A program made the position numbers and the translations under genes. Shown here in pieces: positions 17,935 through 27,130 of a stretch of 64,000 nt of DNA. Source of the DNA: Stenotrophomonas maltophilia. GTDB taxonomy: Bacteria > Pseudomonadota > Gammaproteobacteria > Xanthomonadales > Xanthomonadaceae. Each line of letters begins with the position of its first letter. The first letter of the stretch is position 1. The notes beneath the pieces were generated by a model. The model saw only the letters and a program-made list of their open reading frames with translations. It was not told the origin of the DNA and made no database searches. The stretch spans positions 1 through 64,000 of the forward strand of contig NZ_RXLZ01000013.1 of assembly GCF_003970865.1 (NCBI RefSeq), in the 5' to 3' direction.

Positions 17935-18956
17935 TGAGACTAACAATGGATACCCACGAGAGCATCGCTGCCATCCAAGCGACCTACCCATCTTTACGGG
18001 AGCGGCATCCCCTACTCATGGCGTCGGCCGTCCTTCCCACCGCCCCAGTCAAAGAAGTAGCGCGCCTGGTCTTCGACCGAGCGCAGCGATTTCGCTCCTC
18101 AATCGCGTTCTGGGCTCATCCGTTGTGCGGGAAGTCTTCGTGCATCTACGCGCTGCAGAAGCTGGCCCCTGTCCAGTACCCGGGATCGGCGTTCGTTATC
18201 TATGAGCCCTCTTCAAAGGACGCGGCGGCGGAAGGCGCATTAATCGAAGACCTTCTCTCCGTGATCGACTACGAGCCCCGCGTACTTCGCTCCCTTGCAG
18301 GAAAGCGTGACCAACTGATGCGAGCTCTCTATGCACTGTCAGTAGCTGGAAGGCACCTCTTCTTGGTAGTTGACGAAGCACAGAACTTGCACGCCAAGGA
18401 TCTAGGCTGGTTGAAGCGTATCGTCAACTGGCTAAACACGCATGAGGTCAAGGTGACGGTCGTCCTGTTCGGACAAAGCCAGCTTTGCACGATGCACCAA
18501 CAGTTCATGGCCGAAATGCCAGATCTGACCATCAGGTTCATGGCGGAGTTGGTTGAATTCAGAAGCCTGCAAGATCCGGCCGACTTGCGCGTCGTTCTCA
18601 AGTCGTGTGATGACGAGACCGAGTATCCTCGCGGTTCGGGCTGGTCGTACACGCAGTACCTGTGGCCCAACGCCCACGCCACTGGGTTTCGCTTAGCCAG
18701 TTGCGCCACGGATCTGTACGACGCATTTCGGTCTCAGTCTGCAGGCGCCGTTGATCAAGAGGGAATCAGCATGCAGTGGGTGGCCGAAGCACTGATGTTG
18801 GTCGGCCAGGACGGGGAGGGCAGTGATACCGAAGGAATGACGATTTCGCGGGAGGTCTGGGAGCGCGCGATCCTTGATTCCGGCTACCGGTCTAGGACTC
18901 CTGCGGCGCTGGCCGCTACAGCGATGGGGAGGCGTCGCACACAGAGCTCGCCATGA
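17931..18956 (+). CDS. tniB: TniB/TnsC-like AAA+ transposition regulator
   Basis: The 341-residue protein has a P-loop-like AHPLCGKSS (about residues 61-69) and a Walker B HLFLVVDEAQNL, followed by a sensor-like VTVVLFGQSQL. These are the TniB/TnsC features for ATP-dependent target selection and immunity. The Walker A is degenerate at its first Gly (Ala-His instead of Gly-x). It overlaps tniA upstream by ATGA and tniQ downstream by ATGA, so the three are translated together. Confidence 0.85.
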   Translation: MMRLTMDTHESIAAIQATYPSLRERHPLLMASAVLPTAPVKEVARLVFDRAQRFRSSIAFWAHPLCGKSSCIYALQKLAPVQYPGSAFVIYEPSSKDAAAEGALIEDLLSVIDYEPRVLRSLAGKRDQLMRALYALSVAGRHLFLVVDEAQNLHAKDLGWLKRIVNWLNTHEVKVTVVLFGQSQLCTMHQQFMAEMPDLTIRFMAELVEFRSLQDPADLRVVLKSCDDETEYPRGSGWSYTQYLWPNAHATGFRLASCATDLYDAFRSQSAGAVDQEGISMQWVAEALMLVGQDGEGSDTEGMTISREVWERAILDSGYRSRTPAALAATAMGRRRTQSSP

Positions 18957-20335
18957 TCGCTTGGAGCCGAAGCCTGATCGATGCCTACTGTTCCTCGTGG
19001 ACCATCATCCAAACATTGGAGTGGCTCAACTGCATTGATCTGAAGTGGATGCCAGTGCGCCGAGACTGGCGAGTGCCGCTCGCGCGATCGAAAGCACATC
19101 TCGCAGAATGCGACGCTAACGACGATGAGTTCGTCGATGAGGCGGAGCAGCTCGTTGATGTTCAGTCGGCTCTTAATGAAAGATGCCGATGGTTGACAGA
19201 CGAAGAACTTCGTTACTGTCCAGCCTGCGTTCAGTCTGGGCGCCACTATCAGTACCAACAGGATAAGAGATTTGTGCGTTGCATCCTGCATCTCGAGCGC
19301 TTGCAGACGGGCTGCCCCAACTGTTCAGTGGCACTGGACACAAAAGGATCTCTAGTGCATGGATTCACATGCAATGTCTGTGGCGACACACTGCTGAAGT
19401 ATCCGATACCTGGATCCTTGAAGACTGGTGAGCGTGTCTCGTACGCTCGCGTACTCGATGAACTGCATCAATGGCTTAAAGATGCCAACGTATCTCTCCT
19501 CAGATACCAAAGAGCATGCAGTGGGCACACATCGATATGCTGGGACGGTGATCAAGCTGATAGCCATGCTGGCACGTATTGGTACGCACTCATTCAATAC
19601 CCGAAGTCCATAGTGCGGAACGCGCTGGCACCGACGCCGGCCTCCTTCCGGTCGTTTCAGGCAACCCCTCTAGTGCAACCACTTCCGTCTGACGATGGCA
19701 GAGCGGCGATCAAGCCCTACCAAGACCTGCTCAGATGCGTCGCACGTCAGATAAGACGCACTTATCTTAAGGGGCACTCTCGCTGCCGCGTTCATGCTAT
19801 GAGGTCCGTGGGCGGGGGGCGCGCCCGGTTCAACTCCTGGTCTCCCGCTACGCTTAAACCGCATTTATGCTGCGCTGGACAGGCGTACGCACTATGGCTG
19901 CTCCAGCGGCGCGAAGAGCTCTTAGTTGTCTCCCGAGCATTGGTAATGAAGGTGCATTCAGGCTCTGAGGTTCCTATATGGCTGCCCGACCTCCACGCAG
20001 CCGCAGCCAGTTTCATCAGCTCATTTGAGGCATGGGTGGCAAATCTTGCACGGATACAATCGCGGGTTGATCGCACCAACAGACAGCCCATGCTGTGCGA
20101 CCCTTTCAGTTACTCCTCGCACTGGGCACTGCATCAGCCTGGTGCGACCTGGAGCTGCCCCACGCACCTGCGTCTGGGCGGCTGGGAAGATCTTGGCCTC
20201 TGCGATAAGGGGCTCGTTCAAAAGGAAGATCACGAATTGGTCATAGCCATGGGGCAAGACCGGCGTAGGAGTCTTGCCAGGCTCGCTAAGCGACGGCGAC
20301 GCCGCGGTCCCGCTATCCCTGACATCCCGCTTTGA
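18953..20335 (+). CDS. tniQ: TniQ-family target-selection protein
   Basis: The 460-residue protein has an N-terminal TniQ zinc region: RYCPACVQSGRHYQYQ, then a His-containing linker (CILHLERLQTGCPNC) and CNVCGDTLL. TniQ proteins bridge target DNA recognition and the TnsC filament. The start overlaps the tniB stop (ATGA at 18953). The C-terminal half is less conserved and basic, with a second cluster near residues 375-460 (PGATWSCPTHLRLGGWEDLG). Only one TniQ is present, unlike CRISPR-linked Tn7 relatives, and no guide array is seen. Confidence 0.85.
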   Translation: MIAWSRSLIDAYCSSWTIIQTLEWLNCIDLKWMPVRRDWRVPLARSKAHLAECDANDDEFVDEAEQLVDVQSALNERCRWLTDEELRYCPACVQSGRHYQYQQDKRFVRCILHLERLQTGCPNCSVALDTKGSLVHGFTCNVCGDTLLKYPIPGSLKTGERVSYARVLDELHQWLKDANVSLLRYQRACSGHTSICWDGDQADSHAGTYWYALIQYPKSIVRNALAPTPASFRSFQATPLVQPLPSDDGRAAIKPYQDLLRCVARQIRRTYLKGHSRCRVHAMRSVGGGRARFNSWSPATLKPHLCCAGQAYALWLLQRREELLVVSRALVMKVHSGSEVPIWLPDLHAAAASFISSFEAWVANLARIQSRVDRTNRQPMLCDPFSYSSHWALHQPGATWSCPTHLRLGGWEDLGLCDKGLVQKEDHELVIAMGQDRRRSLARLAKRRRRRGPAIPDIPL

Positions 20336-20864
20336 AAGCGCCGCGCAACCCATAGAACGAACAATGAACAGCTACCTTGACGGACGCTGCTTCTACACGG
20401 CATTACGACAGCGTAGAAGGACTATCAGGATGGCAGAAGCACCAACCTCGGACAGGGCAACTCCGTCGCAGGCCAGGGCATGCTCGGCAATCCGCGGCAG
20501 CACCGGATGCTCGGCCGACGTCGCGCACTGTCCAATCTGAATGGCCCGACGTCAGCGTCCCTGAACCCATCTGTTGTCTGTCTCATCGATAAGCGTGCGT
20601 TATCGGGGGTGGGCGGCCTGCGCATCTGACTAGGAGCGCAGGCTCAGCAGGAGAAAGAACGGGTATGGAATAGCCCCTTAGAACCCGCAGCAAACTTCAG
20701 TCTCCTAGCAAAGGCTGCAGGGCTCGTTCTCCTTTGGGGTGGTCGCTCACCCCAATTCACTTAGCCGATTGCCGACACTGAAAGACGGAGACCAACCAGG
20801 CGATCTGTTTCTTGAACACTCCGATAGCCCAGCCGAGACTTGACATGCGGTGCCCCTCATATTT
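20336..20864. other. Gap after tniQ: no gene, one strong hairpin
   Basis: No supported coding region is present. TTGGGGTG (20734-20741) and CACCCCAA (20748-20755) pair perfectly around a 6-nt loop and could end tniQ transcription. CTTCTAC/GTAGAAG at 20390-20419 is a weaker inverted repeat. The right end of the Tn7-like element could lie here, but no match to the left repeats is visible. Confidence 0.45.
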
Positions 20865-20884
20865 CAATACGGCCGTATGTATTG
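20861..20884. promoter_or_regulatory. Palindromic operator in front of tetR
   Basis: ATACGGCCGTAT (20867-20878) is a perfect 12-bp palindrome nested in CAATAC...GTATTG (20865-20884). It ends 12 bp before the TetR ATG. This is the size and place of an autoregulatory TetR operator controlling the three-gene efflux operon. Function is inferred. Confidence 0.65.
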
Positions 20885-20896
20885 AATTATGCTGAA

Positions 20897-21466
20897 ATGG
20901 GAAAGACAAGAACAATCGATCGGGACCACGTCCTGGACATGGCAGAGCAGATAGTCGGCGAGCAAGGCGCGGCCGCGCTATCGATTGACGCCTTAGCGAA
21001 AGCAGCCGGCATCAGCAAGGGTGGTGTGCAGTCATGTTTCGGCAATCGTCATGGGCTGATCCAGGCCATGCTCGATCGCTGGGCTGTCCAATACGATCAG
21101 CGCCTTCAGGCTATGGCTGGCACTGCTGCTAACACGTTGACGGCCGAGGAGCTTATTCGCCATCACATCGCGATTACAGATGATGAGCACGAACTAAATA
21201 CCCGGGCAGCGTGTCAGATCATCGCCCTCATGGATGAGCGTCAGTTCACTTCATGGCTGCGGAGTTGGCATGACAAGCGGCTACTGGCGTTGGATGTCCG
21301 CACCCCAGAGGGGAAGCGGATGCGCCTTGCATATCTGGCCACAGAGGGCGCGTTTGTTCTTCGCTATTTTGGACTCTCTTCGCTTAATGACAATGACTGG
21401 GCATCCATTTTCTCTGAAATTGCGGATCTTTCGGAGAATGGATCGATGATCCGGAGCGGTCGATAG
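20897..21466 (+). CDS. TetR-family regulator of the SMR operon
   Basis: The 189-residue protein begins MGKTRTIDRDHVLDMAEQ and carries a TetR helix-turn-helix (LSIDALAKAAGISKGGVQSCF, about residues 27-47), then a helical ligand domain. ATG 20897 matches the usual short N-terminus; the frame extension to 20840 would run through the operator palindrome. Its TAG stop overlaps by one base the GTG start of the first SMR gene, so it is the first gene of the operon. It probably represses itself and the pump until a toxic cation binds. Confidence 0.87.
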   Translation: MGKTRTIDRDHVLDMAEQIVGEQGAAALSIDALAKAAGISKGGVQSCFGNRHGLIQAMLDRWAVQYDQRLQAMAGTAANTLTAEELIRHHIAITDDEHELNTRAACQIIALMDERQFTSWLRSWHDKRLLALDVRTPEGKRMRLAYLATEGAFVLRYFGLSSLNDNDWASIFSEIADLSENGSMIRSGR

Positions 21467-21780
21467 TGACTAAATGGCTTTATCTAGTCATCGCAAGTGG
21501 CCTCGAAGTCGCGTGGGCAATTGGACTCAAATGCGCAAGCAGCCTGGCGGAGTGGGTTGTCACCCTGGTGTGTATCGTTGGTAGCTTCCTCTTCCTGGTA
21601 ATGGCAACCAAGCGTCTGGGGGCCTCAACCTCCTACGTGTTCTTCGTGACGTTCGGCACCATCGGAACCTACATTCTGGATACCGTGTGGTTCGGAAAGC
21701 CCTTCAGCGCGGTAGCTGCGGTGGCTATCGCCGTTGTCCTGTTCTGCATTGTCCAGATCAAGCGCGAGGTCAAAGAATGA
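21466..21780 (+). CDS. SMR-family efflux subunit A
   Basis: The 104-residue, four-helix protein has the essential membrane Glu14 (GLEVAWAIGLK) of small multidrug resistance transporters, and a conserved Gly/aromatic loop (STSYVFFVTFGTIGTYI). It starts at GTG 21466, overlapping the tetR stop, and ends overlapping the next gene by ATGA. Paired SMR genes form heterodimers that export quaternary ammonium or guanidinium-type cations by proton exchange. Confidence 0.9.
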   Translation: MTKWLYLVIASGLEVAWAIGLKCASSLAEWVVTLVCIVGSFLFLVMATKRLGASTSYVFFVTFGTIGTYILDTVWFGKPFSAVAAVAIAVVLFCIVQIKREVKE

Positions 21781-22094
21781 TTGGCTGGATCTATCTTCTG
21801 CTCGCAGGCTTGCTGGAAGTCGGGGTCGTTGTCGGCATACGGGAAGTGTCGGCAGGTCGATACCTCAGGGGAATCCCGCTGCATGCACTGGGCATGTCCA
21901 GCTCGCTCTATCTGCTGTACCTGGCAATGAATACAATCGACATATCCATCGCCTACGCTGCGTACACAGGCATCGGCGTCCTGGGTACAGTCGTCGTAGG
22001 GATGGCCTTCTGGGACGAGAAAGCCTCATTGAGAAAGATTGGCTACCTCGCCCTGATGGTGAGCGCGTTGACTGTCATGAAGCTCGCAGGCTGA
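21777..22094 (+). CDS. SMR-family efflux subunit B
   Basis: The 105-residue partner also has Glu14 in helix 1 (LLEVGVVVGIREV) and the second-half motif SIAYAAYTGIGVLGTVVVG. The start at 21777 is set by the ATGA overlap with subunit A. Unequal sequences of the two subunits point to a fixed-orientation heterodimer. A hairpin at 22120-22141 follows. Confidence 0.9.
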   Translation: MIGWIYLLLAGLLEVGVVVGIREVSAGRYLRGIPLHALGMSSSLYLLYLAMNTIDISIAYAAYTGIGVLGTVVVGMAFWDEKASLRKIGYLALMVSALTVMKLAG

Positions 22095-22119
22095 AACCTA
22101 TAAGGCACTGATCGAAATT

Positions 22120-22141
22120 CGACCTTCTTTCAGGAAGGTCG
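22120..22141 (+). terminator. Terminator-like hairpin after the SMR operon
   Basis: CGACCTTC and GAAGGTCG pair perfectly around a 6-nt loop (TTTCAG), 26 bp after the SMR-B stop codon and before the convergent histidine kinase gene. There is no U-run, so it may be Rho-assisted or bidirectional. Confidence 0.5.
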
Positions 22142-22215
22142 GATGCCGTTGAGCTCAGTCGAAGGAATTCAGAATCGTCCACAACCCACGCGGCGGTAGG
22201 GAAGCTCGCCCGTGG

Positions 22216-23544
22216 CTATGGCAATGGAACAATGAGCTCCGCGACCAATCCGCCATTCTCTCTTGGCCTCATATCCAGTCGCCCCCCGAAGCGCTCAACG
22301 ATGATGCGGACAATTGAGATGCCCAGGCCCGCGCCATCACCGCGTTGTCGCCCCTGGTCTCCACGCCAGAATCGTTGTCCGATTTGCTTGGTTTGCTCTG
22401 AAGTCAGGCCAGGGCCACGGTCGGCAACGCACACGGAGCAATATCGCCCAGAACTGTTGAAGCTCACTCGGATTTCGACCGCGCTGCCTGGTAGCGAGTA
22501 GCGCAGAGCATTGTCCACCAGGTTTCGAACCGCGATTTCAAGCATCGATCTAGGAACGGTGCTGCCTGCATCCCCCCCTTCCATGATCAACGTGATGCGA
22601 TCTCGGGAGATGTCGCTGTTCTGCAGGGCGACACTGTTGACGACCTCAACAATCGAGAGGCACTCGTCCCCTTCGATGATCGAGGCCTCTGCGCGCGCAA
22701 GCATCATCATTTGATGCAGCGTCCGTTCCAGGCGCTTCACTCCTTCCTGTGCACTGGCAAGCGAGAGCATCACGTCCTCACCCTCGCTGAGTCGAGCCAC
22801 CTGCAGATGCGTATCTATCACAGTGAGTGGTGTCCGCAGCTCGTGCGCGGCGGCATCGGTAAATGCCCGCTGGCTGGACAGTGCCTGTGCCAAGCGCTTC
22901 AGCAGGCCATTCATTGCGTCCAGCACCGGACGCAGCTCCGAGGGGGAATCTCTCACGGCAATTGGAGACGTATCGTCCGCATGCTTGTCACGCAATTGCT
23001 GGGACAGTACTTTCAGCGGGACCAGCCCCCGTCCAATGCCTATCCATAGCGCGGCCAGTCCGCCGAGAAAGGCAATCAGAAACGGCACTCCAGCAGCCCC
23101 CAGCAACTCGTTGGTCAGCGCGTCCCGTCGATCAACGCGATCGGCTGTCATGATCTGATAGCCATTGGCGTGAAGAACGTAGATTCTCCACTTCTGCTCA
23201 AGCACCTCTCGGGTGCTAAAGCCAAGGGGCAATGATTCGAGATCCGAATGGGGGCCTGTCGTGGTTCGAGTCAGCAGCTGTCCGCGCATGGACCTGATTT
23301 CGCATGCGATGCCTTCCTCGCCACTGAAGCGCACCACATCGGCGAAGCTTGAGTTTCCTGGACTCGGCGCCAGTGCCGCTCGCTCAAGAAGTCCCGACAC
23401 CATGCGCGCCGACATGGCGAGGCGGCCGTCAAGGGTCCGGTCGAGCTTGGAGTGGATGTCGCGCATCATCCAGCCGGCGGCAGATACCCAAAGAAGGATC
23501 AGCGAAACCCCAGTAATCATGACTGCCCGAAGCCGCAGACTCAT
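22216..23544 (-). CDS. Sensor histidine kinase of a two-component system
   Basis: The 442-residue membrane kinase has a first membrane helix (VMITGVSLILLWVSAAGWMM), a periplasmic sensor of about 110 residues, a second helix, a HAMP-like linker and a HisKA motif AAAHELRTPLTVID with the phospho-accepting His. The ATPase domain has VRNLVDNALRYS and DRGPGLT plus GAGLGISIV. ATG 23544 overlaps the stop of the response regulator (ATGA). With that gene it matches the QseC/PmrB-like sensors. It probably senses periplasmic redox or metal state, given the divergent dsb operon (inference). Confidence 0.9.
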   Translation of the reverse strand: MSLRLRAVMITGVSLILLWVSAAGWMMRDIHSKLDRTLDGRLAMSARMVSGLLERAALAPSPGNSSFADVVRFSGEEGIACEIRSMRGQLLTRTTTGPHSDLESLPLGFSTREVLEQKWRIYVLHANGYQIMTADRVDRRDALTNELLGAAGVPFLIAFLGGLAALWIGIGRGLVPLKVLSQQLRDKHADDTSPIAVRDSPSELRPVLDAMNGLLKRLAQALSSQRAFTDAAAHELRTPLTVIDTHLQVARLSEGEDVMLSLASAQEGVKRLERTLHQMMMLARAEASIIEGDECLSIVEVVNSVALQNSDISRDRITLIMEGGDAGSTVPRSMLEIAVRNLVDNALRYSLPGSAVEIRVSFNSSGRYCSVCVADRGPGLTSEQTKQIGQRFWRGDQGRQRGDGAGLGISIVRIIVERFGGRLDMRPRENGGLVAELIVPLP

Positions 23545-24209
23545 GATGTGGGCCTCCATCCCAGTCGGTAGCCCAACCCTCTTGCCGTCTCGATCGCGTC
23601 GGTACCAAGCTTGCGCCGGATGTTGTGGATATGCACATTGAGTGCATTGCTGCTGACATCTTCATTGAGCCCGTAGAAGCGCTCATTCAGAAGATCGGGG
23701 GGGACCCAGCGCCCCTCAAGACTGGCCAGGTGCGTCAAAAGATCAATTTCCCGCCGAGACAAGGCGACAGGTTCGCCGCGCAGCCAAGCCAATCCGCTCT
23801 CCGGCTCCAGACGCAAGGGGCCCGCCACGATCACCTGAGCTGCTCGGCCCTGCGCGCGCCTGACCAGCGCGTACAGCCTGGCCGCAAGTTCACGCAGATC
23901 GAATGGTTTGACCAAATAGTCGTCCGCGCCTCCATGCAGGCCCTTAAGCCTATGCTCGATTGCGTCACGTGCGGTGAGGATCAGTACCGGGAGATTTGAC
24001 TCAAAAGACCGCATGCTGCTGAGCAGGTCCATGCCATCTCGATCGGGAAGACCGAGGTCGAGTATCAAGGCATCAAAAATTTCTTCCTGTTGAATGACTT
24101 CAGCGTCTTTTGCCGTCCCAACGTGATGCACAGCAATGCTATGCACACGCAAGCCAGCCACAATGCCTTTGCCAATCAGCTCGTCATCCTCAACCAGTAG
24201 CACTCGCAT
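23541..24209 (-). CDS. OmpR-family response regulator
   Basis: The 222-residue protein starts MRVLLVEDDELIGKGI, so acidic residues of the receiver pocket are at positions 8-9 and the phospho-accepting Asp is in LILDLGLPDRDGMD (about 51). A winged-helix effector ends ALNVHIHNIRRKLG then ARGLGYRLGW. ATG 24209 gives the exact family N-terminus; the frame 18 codons longer is not needed. It is divergent from the dsbD operon (142 bp between starts), the likely target promoter. Confidence 0.9.
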   Translation of the reverse strand: MRVLLVEDDELIGKGIVAGLRVHSIAVHHVGTAKDAEVIQQEEIFDALILDLGLPDRDGMDLLSSMRSFESNLPVLILTARDAIEHRLKGLHGGADDYLVKPFDLRELAARLYALVRRAQGRAAQVIVAGPLRLEPESGLAWLRGEPVALSRREIDLLTHLASLEGRWVPPDLLNERFYGLNEDVSSNALNVHIHNIRRKLGTDAIETARGLGYRLGWRPTS

Positions 24210-24350
24210 GCCCCGCCTCGCCTTGCTTCGATCGAGTAGTGATGTTAGGCGAGAAGCCAGCATTGTGTCAGCTGCCCGGCAGTCCTTTACGCTGCTTTAT
24301 TCTCACTTAATCGAGTGGATGCATGCTCCACATACCCCAAATTGGAGTGC

Positions 24351-26288
24351 GTGGGTTTGGCTTTCTATCGTCGTTTAGCTGCGGCCGTTCTACTGTTCTG
24401 CTTCGCGATTGGCAGCACGTGGGCGAACGGCCTCTTTTCATCATGGGGTAGTAACGAGCAGACTTTCCTGGACGCTGCAGAAGTCTTCCGACTGCAGCCT
24501 GTGCAACAGGACGGCCGCTTGTACTCGGTGCAAGGGCATGTCGCAGATGACTACTATGTGTATCGCCACTCGATCAAGTTGGTTGACGTAAGAGGTCAAG
24601 AGATAGGCTTGAACCTTCCTGCCGGGCAGCCGAAACATGATGAATTCTTCGGCGACACAGAAATCTATACGGGTGACGCCTTTCGCTTGAAGTGGCCGGC
24701 GTTGGAGTCCGGCGTATTGACGTTGCACTGGCAAGGCTGTGCAGAAGCCGGTGTCTGCTACCCACCGCAAACCATGCAAGTAACGCTTCCGGAGCTCAAG
24801 GAAGTACCTTCGGCGCCCGCAAGCAAAGCACACACAGCGCCCGCGTCAGAGATTTCCAGCCGACGAGCCACATTGTCCGCCAGCAATGGCCCGGCTGCCA
24901 CGTTGCCGCCAGCAGGTGCAGCTGGGAGAGAAAAAGAGAGGTCATCTTCGGGGGCAATCGGCGCCAGTGCCGCTACGGAAATGGCTGAAGATCAGTCTGC
25001 TGCTCAGAAGCTCGCGACACTCGGGCCAGTGGCCGGAATAGCGCTGTTCTTTGGCTTCGGATTGCTACTGGCGTTCACGCCCTGCACGCTGCCGATGATT
25101 CCTATCGTATCCACCATGGTCGTTGGGAGCCAGGCGAACACACGGCGTGCGCTGTTGCTCTCTCTCTCATATGTCCTGGCGATGGCCGGAACCTATGCGG
25201 CAGTGGGGGTTGCGGCGGGACTGGCTGGCGCCAACATCCAGGCGACACTGCAATCCCCTTGGCTCCTTGGGGCTTTCGCTCTGTTGTTTCTTGTCTTGGC
25301 AAGCTCGCTGTTCGGCCTGTTCGAGCTGCGCCTACCTTCTGCACTGGCCAATCGTCTCAATGCAGCAGGGCAGGGACGGTCCGGCGGGAGTATCACGAGC
25401 GCTGTTGCACTGGGCTTCCTCTCGGCGCTACTTGTTGGCCCCTGCATGACCGCGCCTCTGGCTGGCGCGCTGCTATACATAGGCCAGACCGGCAGCGCGT
25501 TCTATGGCGGGCTTGTGCTGTTCGCCCTTGGCATCGGCATGGGGCTGCCACTCCTGGCCATTGCGGTGTTCGGCGCCAGAGTCCTGCCCAAGCCTGGAGC
25601 ATGGATGGACAGGGTGCGCGTTGCGTTCGGCTACGTGATGGTCGGCATGGCGATCATGATGCTGACCCGATTCCTGCCTGATGCCGCAAGCTTGGTCCTC
25701 TGGGGCGCATGGGCACTTTCGGTTGCTATCGGTCTGCTCGCCTGGGGGCGTGCAGTACCGGAAAGGCCGCGATTGGCATGGACGCTTCGCACCGGTGCGG
25801 CCCTTGGGGGGCTCTGGTCTGTCCTCATGCTCTTGGGAGGTGCATCCGGTGGCGAGTCGGCATGGCAGCCGTTGGCGCATTTGCGTACACACGCTTCAGT
25901 CGCTGCAGCAACGACCCAGAAAATTGACTACGTTCAGGCTAAAACGGTGGACGATGTAGATGCACGCTTAACGGATGCGGTCGAACGTGGTCAGTGGACC
26001 CTGATCGATTTCTACGCCGACTGGTGCATCAGTTGCCATGTGATCGAGCGCAAGGTGTTTGGGAATCCGGATGTGGCTGCGCGGTTGGCACGCATGCAGA
26101 TCATTCGTCCAGATGTGACTCGCAACGATGCCGAAGATCAGTCACTACTCAAGCATTGGCAGGTCCAAGGGCCGCCCACGCTGATCCTGATCGATCCTGA
26201 TGGCAAGGAGCGCAGGGCGCAGCGCGTGGTAGGCGAGATAGATGCGGGCAGCTTCCTGGACCGGCTTGATGCGGCGGGGGCACCATGA
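24351..26288 (+). CDS. dsbD: Thiol:disulfide interchange protein DsbD
   Basis: The 645-residue protein has the three DsbD modules. After a signal sequence comes an alpha domain with CAEAGVCYPP (about residues 130-140). Then follows an eight-helix membrane beta domain, which should start near FTPCTLPM and include VGPCMTAPLAGALLYIGQ. The C-terminal thioredoxin-like gamma domain has DWCISCHVIE. It passes electrons from cytoplasmic thioredoxin to periplasmic partners such as DsbG/DsbC. The GTG at 24351 is preferred because TTGGAG precedes it and the signal peptide then starts at the N-terminus. It is first in an operon with a TlpA-like protein and DsbG. Confidence 0.9.
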   Translation: MGLAFYRRLAAAVLLFCFAIGSTWANGLFSSWGSNEQTFLDAAEVFRLQPVQQDGRLYSVQGHVADDYYVYRHSIKLVDVRGQEIGLNLPAGQPKHDEFFGDTEIYTGDAFRLKWPALESGVLTLHWQGCAEAGVCYPPQTMQVTLPELKEVPSAPASKAHTAPASEISSRRATLSASNGPAATLPPAGAAGREKERSSSGAIGASAATEMAEDQSAAQKLATLGPVAGIALFFGFGLLLAFTPCTLPMIPIVSTMVVGSQANTRRALLLSLSYVLAMAGTYAAVGVAAGLAGANIQATLQSPWLLGAFALLFLVLASSLFGLFELRLPSALANRLNAAGQGRSGGSITSAVALGFLSALLVGPCMTAPLAGALLYIGQTGSAFYGGLVLFALGIGMGLPLLAIAVFGARVLPKPGAWMDRVRVAFGYVMVGMAIMMLTRFLPDAASLVLWGAWALSVAIGLLAWGRAVPERPRLAWTLRTGAALGGLWSVLMLLGGASGGESAWQPLAHLRTHASVAAATTQKIDYVQAKTVDDVDARLTDAVERGQWTLIDFYADWCISCHVIERKVFGNPDVAARLARMQIIRPDVTRNDAEDQSLLKHWQVQGPPTLILIDPDGKERRAQRVVGEIDAGSFLDRLDAAGAP

Positions 26289-27103
26289 TCAGCATCGGTC
26301 CGTTCTCCGTTGACATAGTGATCGTCGCCATCTCTGTGCTGGTTGCCTGGCTGGCGGCGCGCATACTGGCCTCCAGGTCGCCCGGCTCACCCCGCAAGAT
26401 TGCGGGAAGCCTGCTGTTCGATGCCGTTCTCGTAGGACTGTTGGCTGCTCGGCTTGGATACATTGCGTTTTGGTGGAAGGAGTACGTCCAGTCTCCATGG
26501 TCGATGATCGCGATCGGCGATGGCGGCTACTCGCTGTGGGTAGGCGTACTGGCTGCCCTGCTTTTTGTCGTTTGGCGCACACGATCGGCACGCCCGCTGC
26601 GACTGCCAGTAGCGGCTGGCGTGATGGCCGGAGTCGTTGCCTGGTTCACCGCGGGCGGAGTGATCGCGCTGCTGCAGAGTTCTGCGCCTCCTCTGCCAGA
26701 TATTCAGCTGACGACGCTTGATGAACGTCAAGTTGCCTTGAGCTCGTATGCGGGCCGACCTGTCGTAGTGAATCTATGGGCAACCTGGTGCCCTCCCTGT
26801 CGTCGGGAGATGCCGATGTTGGAACGGGCGCAAGCGGACTTCCCGGAGGTCGCCTTCGTCATGGTCAATCAAGGCGAGCACGCGCCAGAAATTCGAGCCT
26901 TCCTTGAGCGAGAGGGCCTCTCGTTTGACCATGTCTTGCGTGACCCAACATCCACCGCGATGCACGTGATGGGGGCGAGAGCACTGCCTACGACGCTCTT
27001 CTTCGATAGCGATGGGCGCTTGGTGGATTCACACCTCGGTGAGCTGACGATGGCGAGCCTGAAGAACACGATAATGCGCCGCTTTGCGCAAGACTCGCAG
27101 TAG
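26285..27103 (+). CDS. Membrane-anchored TlpA/ResA-like thioredoxin with multi-helix N-terminus
   Basis: The 272-residue protein starts in an ATGA overlap with dsbD. Residues 1-125 contain about four hydrophobic helices resembling part of a prolipoprotein diacylglyceryl transferase-like fold (LLAARLGYIAFWW). Residues 135-270 are a TlpA-type thioredoxin with WCPPC (VVVNLWATWCPPCRREMP) and a cis-Pro segment (ALPTTLFF). It probably reduces periplasmic disulfides with electrons from DsbD. The same fusion occurs in the Pseudomonas aeruginosa PA2476-PA2480 cluster. Confidence 0.87.
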   Translation: MISIGPFSVDIVIVAISVLVAWLAARILASRSPGSPRKIAGSLLFDAVLVGLLAARLGYIAFWWKEYVQSPWSMIAIGDGGYSLWVGVLAALLFVVWRTRSARPLRLPVAAGVMAGVVAWFTAGGVIALLQSSAPPLPDIQLTTLDERQVALSSYAGRPVVVNLWATWCPPCRREMPMLERAQADFPEVAFVMVNQGEHAPEIRAFLEREGLSFDHVLRDPTSTAMHVMGARALPTTLFFDSDGRLVDSHLGELTMASLKNTIMRRFAQDSQ

Positions 27104-27130
27104 CCAACAAAAGTATGGAGCAATTGATTC

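Larger units (their letters stand above)
15095..20338 (+). mobile_element. Tn7/Tn5053-like transposition module (ends not resolved)
   Basis: Four overlapping co-directional genes encode a possible TnsA-like protein, a DDE transposase of TniA/TnsB type, an AAA+ regulator of TniB/TnsC type and a TniQ zinc-finger protein. This is the core set of Tn7- and Tn5053/Tn6022-like elements. The left limit given is the first direct repeat and the right limit is the tniQ end; the true right end may include the downstream efflux genes. Confidence 0.75.
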
